Below are positions 43,681 to 52,467 of a stretch of DNA of 64,000 nt, one piece after another. The position numbers and the translations under genes were made by a program. The stretch comes from Novipirellula artificiosorum (lineage in GTDB: Bacteria; Planctomycetota; Planctomycetia; Pirellulales; Pirellulaceae). The stretch covers positions 236,005-300,004 of the forward strand of contig NZ_SJPV01000010.1 of assembly GCF_007860135.1 (NCBI RefSeq). The letters run 5' to 3'. The notes beneath the pieces were generated by a model. The model made no database searches and was not told the origin of the DNA. It saw only the letters and a list, made by a program, of their open reading frames with translations. The stretch's first letter is position 1, and the number at the start of each line of letters is the position of its first letter.

Positions 43681-44847
43681 ATGCTTCAGAAATATCGTGT
43701 TGTCCTGATGATCGAGACCTCAAGCAGTTACGGTCGTGACCTGCTTGAAGGCATCATTCGTTTTTTGAAGACGCATCACAACTGGTCGGTGTTTCTAGAG
43801 CAGCGAGATCTGGCTCGGAAGCCGCCCGCTTGGTTGCTGGATTGGAAAGGGCACGGGATCATTTCTCGGCAAACGACGGCGGAACTCGCTGCAGCGGCGA
43901 AAGCGTCTGGGGTTGCCGTTGTTGAGTTGACCGACCGAGGTGAAGACTTTGGTTTTCCCTTGATTCGGTCCAACGACAAAATGGTAGGCCGGATGGCTGC
44001 CGATCATTTGCTGAGTCGCGGTTTTCGCAATTTTGCGTTCTGTGGATTCGATAACGAGGGATGGTCGAGTCGTCGCGAGGAGGCCTTTATCGAGACCGTC
44101 AAGGCAAAACCCAAGGTCAAAGACTGCGCGGTCTATCGATCAACCTGGTACGGCGATGATTCGCGGTCTTGGGAAGACGAGCAAACGGCGCTGGTGCAGT
44201 GGTTGAAAAAGTTGCCCAAGCCGGTTGGGGTCTTTTGTTGTAACGACGGTCGTGGACAACATGTACTCGACGCGTGTGCACGAGCCGATTTTTCGATTCC
44301 CGAGGAGGTCGCGGTGATCGGCGTCGACAACGATCCACTACTCGGCCAATTATCGGACCCCCCCTTATCGAGTGTTCGTGTCGACCCCGAGGAAATCGGT
44401 TTTCGTGCCGCTACGCTGCTGACGCAACTGATGTCGGGCGGCAAAGCTGAAAGCATGGTCAACACGGTGCCGCCCCTCGGTGTGGAAACCCGTCAATCGA
44501 CCGATGTGATGGCCATTGACGATCCATCGATTGCGGCAGCGCTTTCGTACATTCGCGAACATGCTTGCAGTGACATTACGGTACAAGACGTCATGAAACA
44601 TTGCGGGTTGTCTCGCAGTACTTTGGAACGGCAATTGCGAAAGCTGCTTGGCCGTTCGCCCCAGCAAGAGATCCGGCACGTTCAAATCAAGCGAGCTCGC
44701 AATTTGCTTACGGAAACCGATCTGCCCATGGATCAAATCGCGTCGCTCTGCGGCTTCGATCACCCCGAGTACATGCATGTGGTCTTCCGGCGAGAAACCG
44801 ACATGACGCCTGGTCAATATCGCCGACGATCCAAAGCAAACCTATAA
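43681..44847 (+). CDS. XylR-type AraC-family regulator with sugar-binding-protein domain
   Basis: 388 residues from the ATG at 43681. Residues about 1-270 are a LacI/periplasmic-binding-protein-like sensor: VVLMIETSSSYGRDLLEGI, then VGRMAADHLLSRGFRNFAFCG and VAVIGVDNDPLLGQLSDPPLSSV. The C-terminal about 100 residues are an AraC helix-turn-helix pair: ITVQDVMKHCGLSRSTLERQL and DQIASLCGFDHPEYMHVVF. This domain order is typical of XylR of the xylose system. No xylose genes are near, so the effector is open. It reads away from the DUF58 operon and has OsmC just downstream (17 bases). Confidence 0.92.
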   Translation: MLQKYRVVLMIETSSSYGRDLLEGIIRFLKTHHNWSVFLEQRDLARKPPAWLLDWKGHGIISRQTTAELAAAAKASGVAVVELTDRGEDFGFPLIRSNDKMVGRMAADHLLSRGFRNFAFCGFDNEGWSSRREEAFIETVKAKPKVKDCAVYRSTWYGDDSRSWEDEQTALVQWLKKLPKPVGVFCCNDGRGQHVLDACARADFSIPEEVAVIGVDNDPLLGQLSDPPLSSVRVDPEEIGFRAATLLTQLMSGGKAESMVNTVPPLGVETRQSTDVMAIDDPSIAAALSYIREHACSDITVQDVMKHCGLSRSTLERQLRKLLGRSPQQEIRHVQIKRARNLLTETDLPMDQIASLCGFDHPEYMHVVFRRETDMTPGQYRRRSKANL

Positions 44848-44864
44848 CCTGAGAAGCTAGAAAA

Positions 44865-45287
44865 ATGTCCGTTGCCATTCAATCGGTTTATCTCGGCGAA
44901 CTTCGTGTCCAATCCACCCACGGTCCAAGCCAGCGTGTCTTGACGACCGATGCGCCGGTTGACAACGGTGGCAGAGGATCCGACTTTTCACCCACCGATT
45001 TAGTCGCGACCGCCCTTGGAAGCTGTTTGTTGACGATCCTTGCACTGGTGGCAGAACGTCACCAAATTGATTTGTCGGGATCGACAGTGAGCGTCACCAA
45101 GGAAATGGTCGCCCAACCCGTTCGCCGTATCGGACGACTCGAATCGATCGTGACAATTCCTGCCGCACGCGTCGACGATCTACAGATGCGTGAACGATTG
45201 GAAGCCGCTGCACGAAAATGCCCGGTGCACCAAAGTCTGCATCCTAGCATCGATGCACCCATTTCGTTCGTTTACGAAGTCGAGTGA
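44865..45287 (+). CDS. OsmC/Ohr-family peroxide-reductase-like protein
   Basis: 140 residues. The two redox cysteines of the OsmC fold are present: Cys54 in TALGSCLLTILA and Cys119 in ARKCPVHQSLH, with the preceding FSPTDLVATALGSC hallmark. Reduces organic hydroperoxides with thiol donors in the cytoplasm; the shorter YhfA-like group also exists, and I cannot separate them. It begins 17 bases after the XylR-type gene, which may be co-transcribed, and converges on the UDP-sugar dehydrogenase gene with an 18-base gap. Confidence 0.93.
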   Translation: MSVAIQSVYLGELRVQSTHGPSQRVLTTDAPVDNGGRGSDFSPTDLVATALGSCLLTILALVAERHQIDLSGSTVSVTKEMVAQPVRRIGRLESIVTIPAARVDDLQMRERLEAAARKCPVHQSLHPSIDAPISFVYEVE

Positions 45288-45305
45288 CAGTCACAACGGA
45301 GGGGT

Positions 45306-46592
45306 TTAGGCTTTGACCACTTTGGTCTTCGTTTCGATACCCGACATGGCATTGCGAGTGTCAATGATCAAATGCGACCAGTCGGCGAGTTGTTTGTAGT
45401 TGACATTGGCGTGCGCGGTCGCAATGATCGCCGCATCAAAGCTTGCGATCGTTTTCTTGTCAAAGCCAATTGACTGAGTTCCTGCCCAATGAGCGTGCTC
45501 GCGGGTCGGTCGAATCACAGGGATGTACGGATCATAGAAGGCGACGTCCGCACCGGCTTCCTTTAGCATTTCCAGCAGCAAGTAGCCTGGCGATTCGCGA
45601 TCGTCATCGACGTTCGCTTTGTAGGCCAATCCGACAAGCAAGATTTTGCTGCCATTGATCGGCTTTTTGTCGAGATTGAGTGCGTCGGCAACCTTGCGAA
45701 CGACATGCTGGGGCATGGACGTGTTGATCTCGCCCGCCAGTTCGATAAACCGAGTGGCTTGGCCGTATTCGCGAGCTTTCCAAGTCAGGTAAAACGGGTC
45801 AATCGGGATACAATGCCCGCCGAGTCCCGGGCCGGGATAAAATGGCATGTACCCGAAGGGTTTGGTTTTTGCTGCTTCGATCACTTCCCAAACATCAATC
45901 CCCATCGCTTCGTAAACAACTTTTAGCTCATTGACGAGGGCAATGTTGATGCTGCGAAAGATGTTTTCGAGCAACTTGGTGGCCTCCGCCGCACGGCAGC
46001 TTGATACCGGCACCACTTGCTGGACCGCTCGTGAATAGAGTTCGGTTGCTTTCTTTAAACACGACGGGGTCAGCCCACCGACGACTTTCGGAATGATCGC
46101 GACCTTGCTGTCGGGGTTGCCTGGATCTTCGCGTTCGGGCGAAAACGCCAAATGGAAGTCTTCGCCAGCAGTAAGTCCCGAGCCTTTTTCCAACACCTGA
46201 CGCAGATCTTCATCGGTTGTGCCGGGGTAGGTTGTCGATTCGAGCACGACCAACATGCCCGGTTGCAAGTGCGGCGCAATCGCTTCACCGGTCATCAGAA
46301 TGTACGAAATGTCTGGTTCACGATTCTTGTTTAACGGGCTTGGCACGCAAATGACTACGGCCGCCGCTTCGGCGATGAGCGAAAAGTCGGTGCTTGCCTT
46401 AAACCGCCCCGAATCAACCTGTTTCGCAATCGATTCGGACGAAATGTGGTGGATGTAGGATTTTCCCGCATTGATGGCATCCACCTTTTCTGGATCAATG
46501 TCCAGTCCGAGAACTTGGCAATCCTTGTTGGCGAATTGAAGCCCAAGGGGCAGTCCAACGTAACCGAGGCCGACAATAGCAAGATCGTTCAT
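45306..46592 (-). CDS. Nucleotide-sugar dehydrogenase (UDP-GlcNAc/ManNAc 6-dehydrogenase type)
   Basis: 428 residues. NAD-binding motif GLGYVGLPL at 8-16, middle VVLESTTYPGTT and FSPEREDPG, then the catalytic block GPGLGGHCIPIDPFYL with Cys261, and the C-terminal VGLAYKANVDDDRESP. The latter two are typical of WbpA/WecC-type enzymes rather than UDP-glucose dehydrogenase. Oxidises a UDP-N-acetylhexosamine to its uronic acid for surface polysaccharide. Stands alone between convergent OsmC and a 600-bp gap, but fits the other glycan genes in the window. Which UDP-sugar it uses is not decided by sequence. Confidence 0.92.
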   Translation of the reverse strand: MNDLAIVGLGYVGLPLGLQFANKDCQVLGLDIDPEKVDAINAGKSYIHHISSESIAKQVDSGRFKASTDFSLIAEAAAVVICVPSPLNKNREPDISYILMTGEAIAPHLQPGMLVVLESTTYPGTTDEDLRQVLEKGSGLTAGEDFHLAFSPEREDPGNPDSKVAIIPKVVGGLTPSCLKKATELYSRAVQQVVPVSSCRAAEATKLLENIFRSINIALVNELKVVYEAMGIDVWEVIEAAKTKPFGYMPFYPGPGLGGHCIPIDPFYLTWKAREYGQATRFIELAGEINTSMPQHVVRKVADALNLDKKPINGSKILLVGLAYKANVDDDRESPGYLLLEMLKEAGADVAFYDPYIPVIRPTREHAHWAGTQSIGFDKKTIASFDAAIIATAHANVNYKQLADWSHLIIDTRNAMSGIETKTKVVKA

Positions 46593-47193
46593 GATGTTGA
46601 GTTCTTGAAAAAGAACGGGAACCGTGGCAAGAGGGAAAGCAAAAAGAGAACCGAATGACGCATCGTGATTCGGCGAGTCCAGATTGGCAATTGGTTTCAG
46701 TTCGACTTTTCACGTTGTAACAAACAAATCGAGCGTACCGGTTCCGATTAAGAGGGCACGTTCGATAGCATGAATTCCCACGGTCCGCCCCGGCCGCTAG
46801 GCGTTCTTGGGTGATTTTCGTGGATCCAACCCTTCACAGCAAGGGATGCCATGATTTAAACCTATCTCTTGGCTCTCTTGGCCGAAAATAGCCTGGAACC
46901 TCTCCTTCTCGGGAGGCTCCTTTCCCAGGCGGTCAAGTTGGCTGGGCTGCCACCCCACGTCCTGCTCGGACCTTTCCGGGCGGCATCTTCGCCACTCGAA
47001 ACGCTGCCGCCCCCTTGCTGCTGGGTCCTGACGACTGCATCAACCGGCAATTCCGTCCTAAACCGCCCTTCTTTCCTGGATATACAGGTTTCATTTGTTG
47101 ATGAATGCTCCGGCTGCGATTATTGTCAAGGGAAAGCTGCGGTGACGCTGCGCTACGATCCACTTTCGCCAAAGACGCTCAACTGGCCGACAG
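46593..47193. other. 600-bp intergenic region with strong hairpins
   Basis: No credible ORF spans this divergent gap. Two strong foldbacks stand out: GGGCGGCA at 46978-46985 pairing with TGCCGCCC at 47005-47012, with an inner TTCG/CGAA pair, and GCCTGG at 46891-46896 pairing with CCAGGC at 46925-46930 around an inner CCTC/GAGG. Together they make about 150 bases of GC-rich structured sequence on either strand, flanked by more ordinary bases. It could be a structured RNA or leader. Not recognised as SRP RNA, RNase P RNA, tmRNA or 6S RNA. Confidence 0.45.
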
Positions 47194-48561
47194 ATGAAAA
47201 AAACGACTCGTTTCCTTCTCCTGCTGTCTCTTTTCGTTGCGATGACCTGTACGGTCCGCACCGCTTCCGCACAAATTTTCGGGCAACCGATTGCTGGGGT
47301 GGACGTGGATGCGACGGGGATTCTGCGGGTTCGCCAATTTGACCCTCGGTTGGCCCAGCAACGATTGGCTGAGGCTCGCATGCGAGTGAACAGCGAGGTG
47401 ATGCAACCGAGTCCGCTTCGCAAAGTGTCGCTCCAACGGCTTGAAGCCGAATTGGCTCGTCAACTTGAATCGGGCGGCACAATCACCGAGGACATGAAAG
47501 CGCTCGCGGGGCTGACCTCAATCGACTACGTCTTTTACTACCCCGACACGAAAGACATCGTGATCGCGGGGCCAGCGGAAGGTTTCGTTGCGGACCCAAC
47601 TGATCGGTTTGTCGGATTGCGGACGGGCCAACCAACGGTATTGCTCGAGGACTTGGTCACTGCGATGCGTGCATACGCTCCAAATTCGAAACCGACCTCT
47701 CTGATCAGTGTTTCGATTGATCCGACGAGCGAAGGTTTGCAGCGGATGCAGCAGTTTTTGACGTCGATTGCTGGGCGGGTACGACCGAATGATGCTCAGG
47801 CGGTCGCGATGGGGTTGAAGAACAATCTTGGGTTGCAGACGGTTACGTTTCGAGGAATCCCCAACTCGACTCACTTCGCTCGCGTTTTGGTCGAAGCCGA
47901 CTATCGAATGAAAATGGTAGGTATTGGACTCGAGCAATTGCCGGTCCGTGTTCGCAGTTATGTTGATCGGGCCAATCCGGGCACGGTTGCCGCGAACGCG
48001 TTGACACGGTGGTATTTCCAACCGAATTACGACGCCATTTCGGTAAGCGAGGATGGCTTGGCGATGAAAATCAATGACCGTGGCGTTGAGTTGGTGGGGG
48101 AAAACGAGCGAGTCATCGATGGTGTGCGGACGCGAGCCGTTGGGCGACCCAATCACGCCAGCGAAGCGTTCTGTAACGATTTCACACGGGCGTTTCCAGC
48201 GATCGCCAAACAGGTTCGCGTCTATGCGGAACTAGGTCAATTGATCGATGTCGCGGTCGTAGCGGCTTATATCCAAGAGCAAGATTTCTACGGTCAATCG
48301 GACTGGTCGATGCCCGTGTTCTCGGATGAATCGAGGGTGGCTGTCGAAACCTATACCGCTCCTGAACAAGTGGAATCGGCGGTCAACGCGATTTGGCGAG
48401 GCACTACGTTGATGACGCCACTGGGAGGTGGTGTTCACATCCATCCCACGATGGCACTTCAAGACGAGCATGTGACTCGGGACACCGATGGCATGGTCGT
48501 CAAAGCGAAAAGCGAAGCCGGGCCCACGCAACTAGGCAGTGGTCAATGGTGGTGGGACTGA
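47194..48561 (+). CDS. DUF1598 domain exported protein
   Basis: 455 residues with a signal peptide (RFLLLLSLFVAMTCTV, cleavage near TASAQ). Mature sequence follows the planctomycete DUF1598 pattern: GIPNSTHFARVLVEADYRMKMVGIGLEQ, ALTRWYFQPNYDAISVSEDGLAM and a C-terminal GGGVHIHPT. DUF1598 is almost limited to this phylum and its function is not known. Single gene, likely periplasmic. The preceding 600 bp contains hairpins that could act as its leader. ATG start chosen because the signal peptide starts there. Confidence 0.88.
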   Translation: MKKTTRFLLLLSLFVAMTCTVRTASAQIFGQPIAGVDVDATGILRVRQFDPRLAQQRLAEARMRVNSEVMQPSPLRKVSLQRLEAELARQLESGGTITEDMKALAGLTSIDYVFYYPDTKDIVIAGPAEGFVADPTDRFVGLRTGQPTVLLEDLVTAMRAYAPNSKPTSLISVSIDPTSEGLQRMQQFLTSIAGRVRPNDAQAVAMGLKNNLGLQTVTFRGIPNSTHFARVLVEADYRMKMVGIGLEQLPVRVRSYVDRANPGTVAANALTRWYFQPNYDAISVSEDGLAMKINDRGVELVGENERVIDGVRTRAVGRPNHASEAFCNDFTRAFPAIAKQVRVYAELGQLIDVAVVAAYIQEQDFYGQSDWSMPVFSDESRVAVETYTAPEQVESAVNAIWRGTTLMTPLGGGVHIHPTMALQDEHVTRDTDGMVVKAKSEAGPTQLGSGQWWWD

Positions 48562-48660
48562 GTTTCGGTTGCTGAGCAGAGATTTGCATCGCGACGGTGA
48601 TGCCGGCCGACGTTAGGATAGTGACGTATCTGTTTTCCTGCGTAGCGTCTGTGGATTGCC

Positions 48661-49401
48661 ATGAGTCGGCCGACTGAGTTTCGATTGCCAAACGACGAGT
48701 GTCGCTTGGTCGTCATTCAGGACCAAACGCAGCCTTGTCCCTATCGCGAGGGTGTCGTCGCGAGAATGCCGCTGAGGTTGCCAATTGGCAATGTCACGCC
48801 AGAAATCATGGACAAAATGCTTGCGATGGGTTTTCGCCGCAGCGGCGATTTCGTGTATCGAACGGAGTGCCCCGAATGTCGTGAGTGTCAGCCGACTCGC
48901 GTCAAAGTGGCCGAATTTGAATGGACCCGGTCGCTACGCCGTGTTCTTAAACGCGGCGACCGGGACCTCAATTGTCGCTGGGGCCACCCAAGTGTCGACT
49001 CGAATCGAGTTGAAATGTTCAATGACCATCGCCAGGTGAGAAGCTTGGGGGGCTTCGACGAACCCGTCGACCAGGATGGCTATCGAGCATTTCTCTGTAA
49101 CACCTGTTGCGACACTCGCGAACTGGCGATCTACCGTGGAGAAAAACTTGTCGCCTTGTCGATTGTCGACGTTGGCCGTGAGAGCACCTCGGCGGTCTAC
49201 ACGCACTTTCGACCGGAGGAAAGCGTCTATAGCCTGGGGACCTACGCGGTTTTGAAGCAAATCCAATGGGCGAACGAAACCGATCGCCCCTTCGTTTATC
49301 TGGGGATGTTTGTCGCCGAGAATCGTCATCTGAATTACAAAGCCCGCTATCGGCACCAACAACGGTTTGTTGCGGAGCAGTGGGGTGACGTTGGTGATTG
49401 A
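48661..49401 (+). CDS. bpt: Aspartate/glutamate leucyltransferase (arginyltransferase family)
   Basis: 246 residues. The N-terminal Cys-rich part matches the ATE/Bpt family: PCPYREGVVARMPLRLP, then FVYRTECPECRECQPTRVKVAEF. The C-terminal GNAT-like half has ELAIYRGEKLVALSIVDVG, SAVYTHFRPEESVYSLGTYAVLKQI, and VYLGMFVAENRHLNYKARYRH. Transfers leucine (Bpt) to N-terminal Asp/Glu of proteins so the N-degron pathway (ClpS/ClpAP) can degrade them. Length typical (about 240-250). Cytoplasmic; single gene 100 bases after the DUF1598 gene. Confidence 0.9.
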   Translation: MSRPTEFRLPNDECRLVVIQDQTQPCPYREGVVARMPLRLPIGNVTPEIMDKMLAMGFRRSGDFVYRTECPECRECQPTRVKVAEFEWTRSLRRVLKRGDRDLNCRWGHPSVDSNRVEMFNDHRQVRSLGGFDEPVDQDGYRAFLCNTCCDTRELAIYRGEKLVALSIVDVGRESTSAVYTHFRPEESVYSLGTYAVLKQIQWANETDRPFVYLGMFVAENRHLNYKARYRHQQRFVAEQWGDVGD

Positions 49402-49478
49402 CCGGCACGAAAATCGCCTCTCGTCTTGAACGCTTGGTCGCCGCATTCCCCTCGTTGCAACTTGCGAAAACGAGTGCT

Positions 49479-50357
49479 TTAGATGTACCAGCGCTGTGAG
49501 CTGGGTTTGCTTTCGCCCGATACCCGAGTGGCGTCGATGGGATGATGTTTCGTTTCCAAAATCGGCTTGGACGGTTGATGTTCGGACGTTTTGGTGCCCC
49601 TTTCGAGCTGACGTAGCCAGTGCGATTTCATCGTTCCAAGACTGTCAAATCCAACTCGCGGGAACATTCTCAAAACGCTATCGGCAACCCGCTGGTTTGA
49701 CCTTGGTAGCGCCGGGCGGTTGGTCGTTCGTCGCATCAACATGTCGTGCATGGCGATGTTGAATAGCCAGCATGCCGTTTCCCGTTCCGGCAGAGGCTCC
49801 CAACCGCTGCATTCTTCGGCATAGGCGTTGGCGCGGTTGGTATCGATGGTGTAACGCGCAGCGGTGCTGCAACGAGGTATCATTCGGCCAAGCAATGCGT
49901 CGGTCCAACGCTCGACCCCCTTCCGTAATCGATTCAACCGGACGGCGTTGCGGACGGTGCTGCCGCGGCCAAATAGCATCAAATGATGGACCCTGGCGCG
50001 AACTTCAAGGTGGGACTGAAAGACGGTTTCGGTGATCGGCGCGACATCATCCCGACCGTTTTTTTCGTCGAGAGCTTTGCCGACGGCCGCAATGACCCGG
50101 CAAAGTGTTTCGCTTACGAGGATCTCCTCGAGAACCGTCATGTGCAGATTCCACCATTGACTCATCGTGATGCTGTCCCCAACTGACTCGGCACGGCGGT
50201 AACGCGCGATCACCTGATGCCAGAGTTCCAACCGGCTCCGAGTGCTGGTCCAATAGTGGGTGACCGAATCCGCCATTTCCTGGTCGTCGCCTAGCGAAAT
50301 CGCATCGGCGTGCTGGGAAACAAGGGCGGCCAAATCGGCAAGCAGGACGCAATGCAT
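49479..50357 (-). CDS. Hypothetical protein
   Basis: 292 residues from the ATG at 50357; a start at 50402 would add 15. The sequence is helical, with segments such as LLADLAALVSQHADAISLGD, SRLELWHQVIARYRRAES and TVLEEILVSETLCRVIAAVG, and a basic C-terminal tail. No transmembrane segment, signal peptide or motif I recognise. The reading frame has codon use like its neighbours and overlaps no better frame. It reads away from the palindromic element at 50639. Function unknown. Confidence 0.7.
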   Translation of the reverse strand: MHCVLLADLAALVSQHADAISLGDDQEMADSVTHYWTSTRSRLELWHQVIARYRRAESVGDSITMSQWWNLHMTVLEEILVSETLCRVIAAVGKALDEKNGRDDVAPITETVFQSHLEVRARVHHLMLFGRGSTVRNAVRLNRLRKGVERWTDALLGRMIPRCSTAARYTIDTNRANAYAEECSGWEPLPERETACWLFNIAMHDMLMRRTTNRPALPRSNQRVADSVLRMFPRVGFDSLGTMKSHWLRQLERGTKTSEHQPSKPILETKHHPIDATRVSGESKPSSQRWYI

Positions 50358-50638
50358 GAAACAGGTTCCAAAAGGGTGGAAAAGAGTAACGATTCCATCC
50401 AATGCACTTGTCGTTCCTGCTTGGGAAGGATTTGGGACCTACCTTGCCGAAATAGACCTAAGTTGTTTATTGCCAAGGGCTTACCGACAGACATTGATCG
50501 CCAAGTAACGATTAAAACGCTGGGCGATGTTGAATTGCGGCAACATCATGTCGAACCGAGACAACACGACGGAATGTCCGCAAGCCTCCGTGAAGACCCT
50601 GTCTTTCACGAGTTTGCAGACGGAGCAAGAAAGAAGCC

Positions 50639-50762
50639 TTAGAACCTATCCGAAAAGGGGTCTGACCCTTTGTCGACCGACGTTTCGATTGCTCAAAAAC
50701 TCGCTGTTTTCCAATCGAATCGCTACCGATACGCTCAGACCCCGTTTCGGACAGGTTCTTAA
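50639..50762. repeat. 124-bp palindromic (MITE/REP-like) element
   Basis: TTAGAACCTATCCGAAAAGG then GGTCTGACCC at the left is repeated in inverted form at the right end, rc TTAAGAACCTGTCCGAAACG then GGGTCTGAGC: about 26 of 30 bases match. The centre continues to fold (CGATTG/CAATCG), making nearly a full-length hairpin. No ORF inside. Its right terminal TTAAG, read on the minus strand, contains the stop codon of the small membrane-protein gene. The GGGGTCTGAC core resembles short repeats I associate with Rhodopirellula genomes; copy number not checked. Confidence 0.75.
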
Positions 50763-50962
50763 CGCTGCTCGCGGTAAGTGCTCCAACTCAACCATACCAT
50801 GATCGCTCCGATGACCACAAAGGTGATATCCATCAGCAAACTGGCAGAGCGCAGCGGAGCGATGTCCTGCATCCCGAGAAGTCCCATCGCAGCGTCAGCG
50901 AGAAACAAAACCAGGATCAGGATCGACGCAACAAGGCTGATCAAGCAGAGAGCCTTGGGCAT
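50759..50962 (-). CDS. Small two-span membrane protein
   Basis: 67 residues with two hydrophobic spans (about 6-27 and 41-62) and a basic YREQR tail. The ATG is preceded by GAGG with 7 nt spacing, which supports it as a real gene. The TAA lies at 50759-50761, inside the terminal bases of the 124-bp palindrome, so the element adjoins or defines the C-terminus. Function unknown; no family recognised. Confidence 0.75.
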   Translation of the reverse strand: MPKALCLISLVASILILVLFLADAAMGLLGMQDIAPLRSASLLMDITFVVIGAIMVWLSWSTYREQR

Positions 50963-51191
50963 CGAAAACCTCGCAATAGGAGACAGGGGGTGGTAATCAA
51001 AGTAGTAAAACTAGCGTGGGTGCCTCAGAGTATAGTTGCTCTTTGCCTAATCCCCCAGACCTGTGCCCCATAGCAAAATGGACGTTTTGCGAACAACAAT
51101 GGGGGCTGTGCAGGTTAGAACGAGAATGAGGACGAAGTCCCACAGTCTATTTCGTTGTCCTCGTAAACGTACCCCATAGGTTGTTGAAAAA

Positions 51192-52397
51192 GTGAAAAAT
51201 TGGCAAAGCGGCGTCGAAACGGCTCCTTGGACCTGGTGGCGGGGGCTGATGCCGGTAACCGACCCGTGGGCGTATTTTGACCATGCGGCCGTAGCACCCC
51301 TTAGCCAACCAGCAGCGTCCGCGATCGCGAAATTCGCCGAACAAGCGGCTCAGGTTGGCGACACGGTGTGGCCGCAGTGGGCCGCTCGGAACGAGCAACT
51401 ACGGAAAAGCACGGCAAAAATGATCGGCTGTCTCGATCGTGAAGTCTGCTTGATCCCCAACACGTCAACCGGCATCAACTACGTCGCGGAGGGCTGGCCG
51501 TGGCAACCCGGCGATAATGTGGTGATCCCTGAGGGAGAATTTCCAAGCAACTTGTTCCCTTGGATGAATCAGCGAGTCAAAGGCGTCGAACTGCGAGTCG
51601 TCCCAAGACGAATTTCCGACAACGGGCGGTCTCAGGAGGTCCATGTCAGCGACTTGATCGATGCGGTGGATGGTTCGACGCGCATGATCGCCGCCAGTTG
51701 GGTGGGATACGCTAGCGGTTTTCGGCTGGATGTTGCCGAATTAGTCGAACAAGCTCATCGGCGGGGGGTCCTCGTTTTCCTGGACGCGATTCAAGGTTTA
51801 GGGATGTACCCGTTGGACCTTCAGCGCGTCCCGGTCGATTTTCTCGCCGCCGACGGCCACAAATGGCTACTCGGGCCCGAGGGCGCCGGGGTTGCGATGA
51901 TCCGAACGGAGCATTTAAGTAAATTGCGGCTTGGGAATATCGGCTGGGGGTCGGTCAAGAACGCACACAACTATACCGAACCCAAAATGGAACTGCGGAA
52001 TGAAGCGGCGCGTTACGAATCGGGCTCAGCCAACATGGTCGGTTTGACGGGGCTGGCCGCCAGCATGGAGATCTTTCTGACGGTGGCAGAGCATCATGGC
52101 CCCGCTGCAATTGAACAACGGGTCGTTGGGCTGGCAGGCTTGTTAGATCGCCAATTGCGAGCGGCTGGCGCAACAACGACACTCGCAACATCCGAGGCAA
52201 ACCGCAGCGGAATCGTCACCTTTTTTGTCGAAGGTGTCGATCCAGTACGGATTCGCGAACGTGGCCTTGAGCAGCACGTTGCGGTCAGTTGTCGAGGCGG
52301 CGGGGTACGCGCGAGCGTCCATGCCTACAACAACGAGGAAGACATCGAACGACTTGCCGCAGTGGTCAAGTCGTTCGGTTCTCTGCAGCGGTCTTGA
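51192..52397 (+). CDS. Class-V aminotransferase-like PLP enzyme
   Basis: 401 residues from a GTG. Fold type I features: LIPNTSTGINYVAEGW for phosphate binding, ASWVGYASGFRLDVAEL, VFLDAIQGLGMYPLDLQ (Asp of the pyridine N) and LAADGHKWLLGPEGAG with the PLP-forming Lys in GHKWL. The RYESGSANMVGL element and C-terminal VRASVHAYNNEEDIERL match cysteine desulfurase/isopenicillin-epimerase-like proteins. Starts such as WWRGLMPVTDPWAYFDHAAVA recur in planctomycete relatives, so I keep the upstream GTG rather than the ATG at 51249. Specific reaction unknown. Confidence 0.85.
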   Translation: MKNWQSGVETAPWTWWRGLMPVTDPWAYFDHAAVAPLSQPAASAIAKFAEQAAQVGDTVWPQWAARNEQLRKSTAKMIGCLDREVCLIPNTSTGINYVAEGWPWQPGDNVVIPEGEFPSNLFPWMNQRVKGVELRVVPRRISDNGRSQEVHVSDLIDAVDGSTRMIAASWVGYASGFRLDVAELVEQAHRRGVLVFLDAIQGLGMYPLDLQRVPVDFLAADGHKWLLGPEGAGVAMIRTEHLSKLRLGNIGWGSVKNAHNYTEPKMELRNEAARYESGSANMVGLTGLAASMEIFLTVAEHHGPAAIEQRVVGLAGLLDRQLRAAGATTTLATSEANRSGIVTFFVEGVDPVRIRERGLEQHVAVSCRGGGVRASVHAYNNEEDIERLAAVVKSFGSLQRS

Positions 52398-52467
52398 GCG
52401 TGGGGCGCGGGAATTCAACCTGCCTCAACAAAACGCGTCCCCGGCTGCGGATCCCCCACCGAGTGCC

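Noticed and set aside
46861..47060. SRP RNA, RNase P RNA, tmRNA or 6S RNA
   Set aside because: None of the diagnostic cores I know for these RNAs is readable on either strand, so only an unassigned structured region is reported.
46869..47342. 157-residue plus-strand frame through the structured intergenic region
   Set aside because: It runs into the signal peptide of the DUF1598 gene in another frame, and has Pro/Ser-rich sequence typical of noncoding GC-rich DNA.
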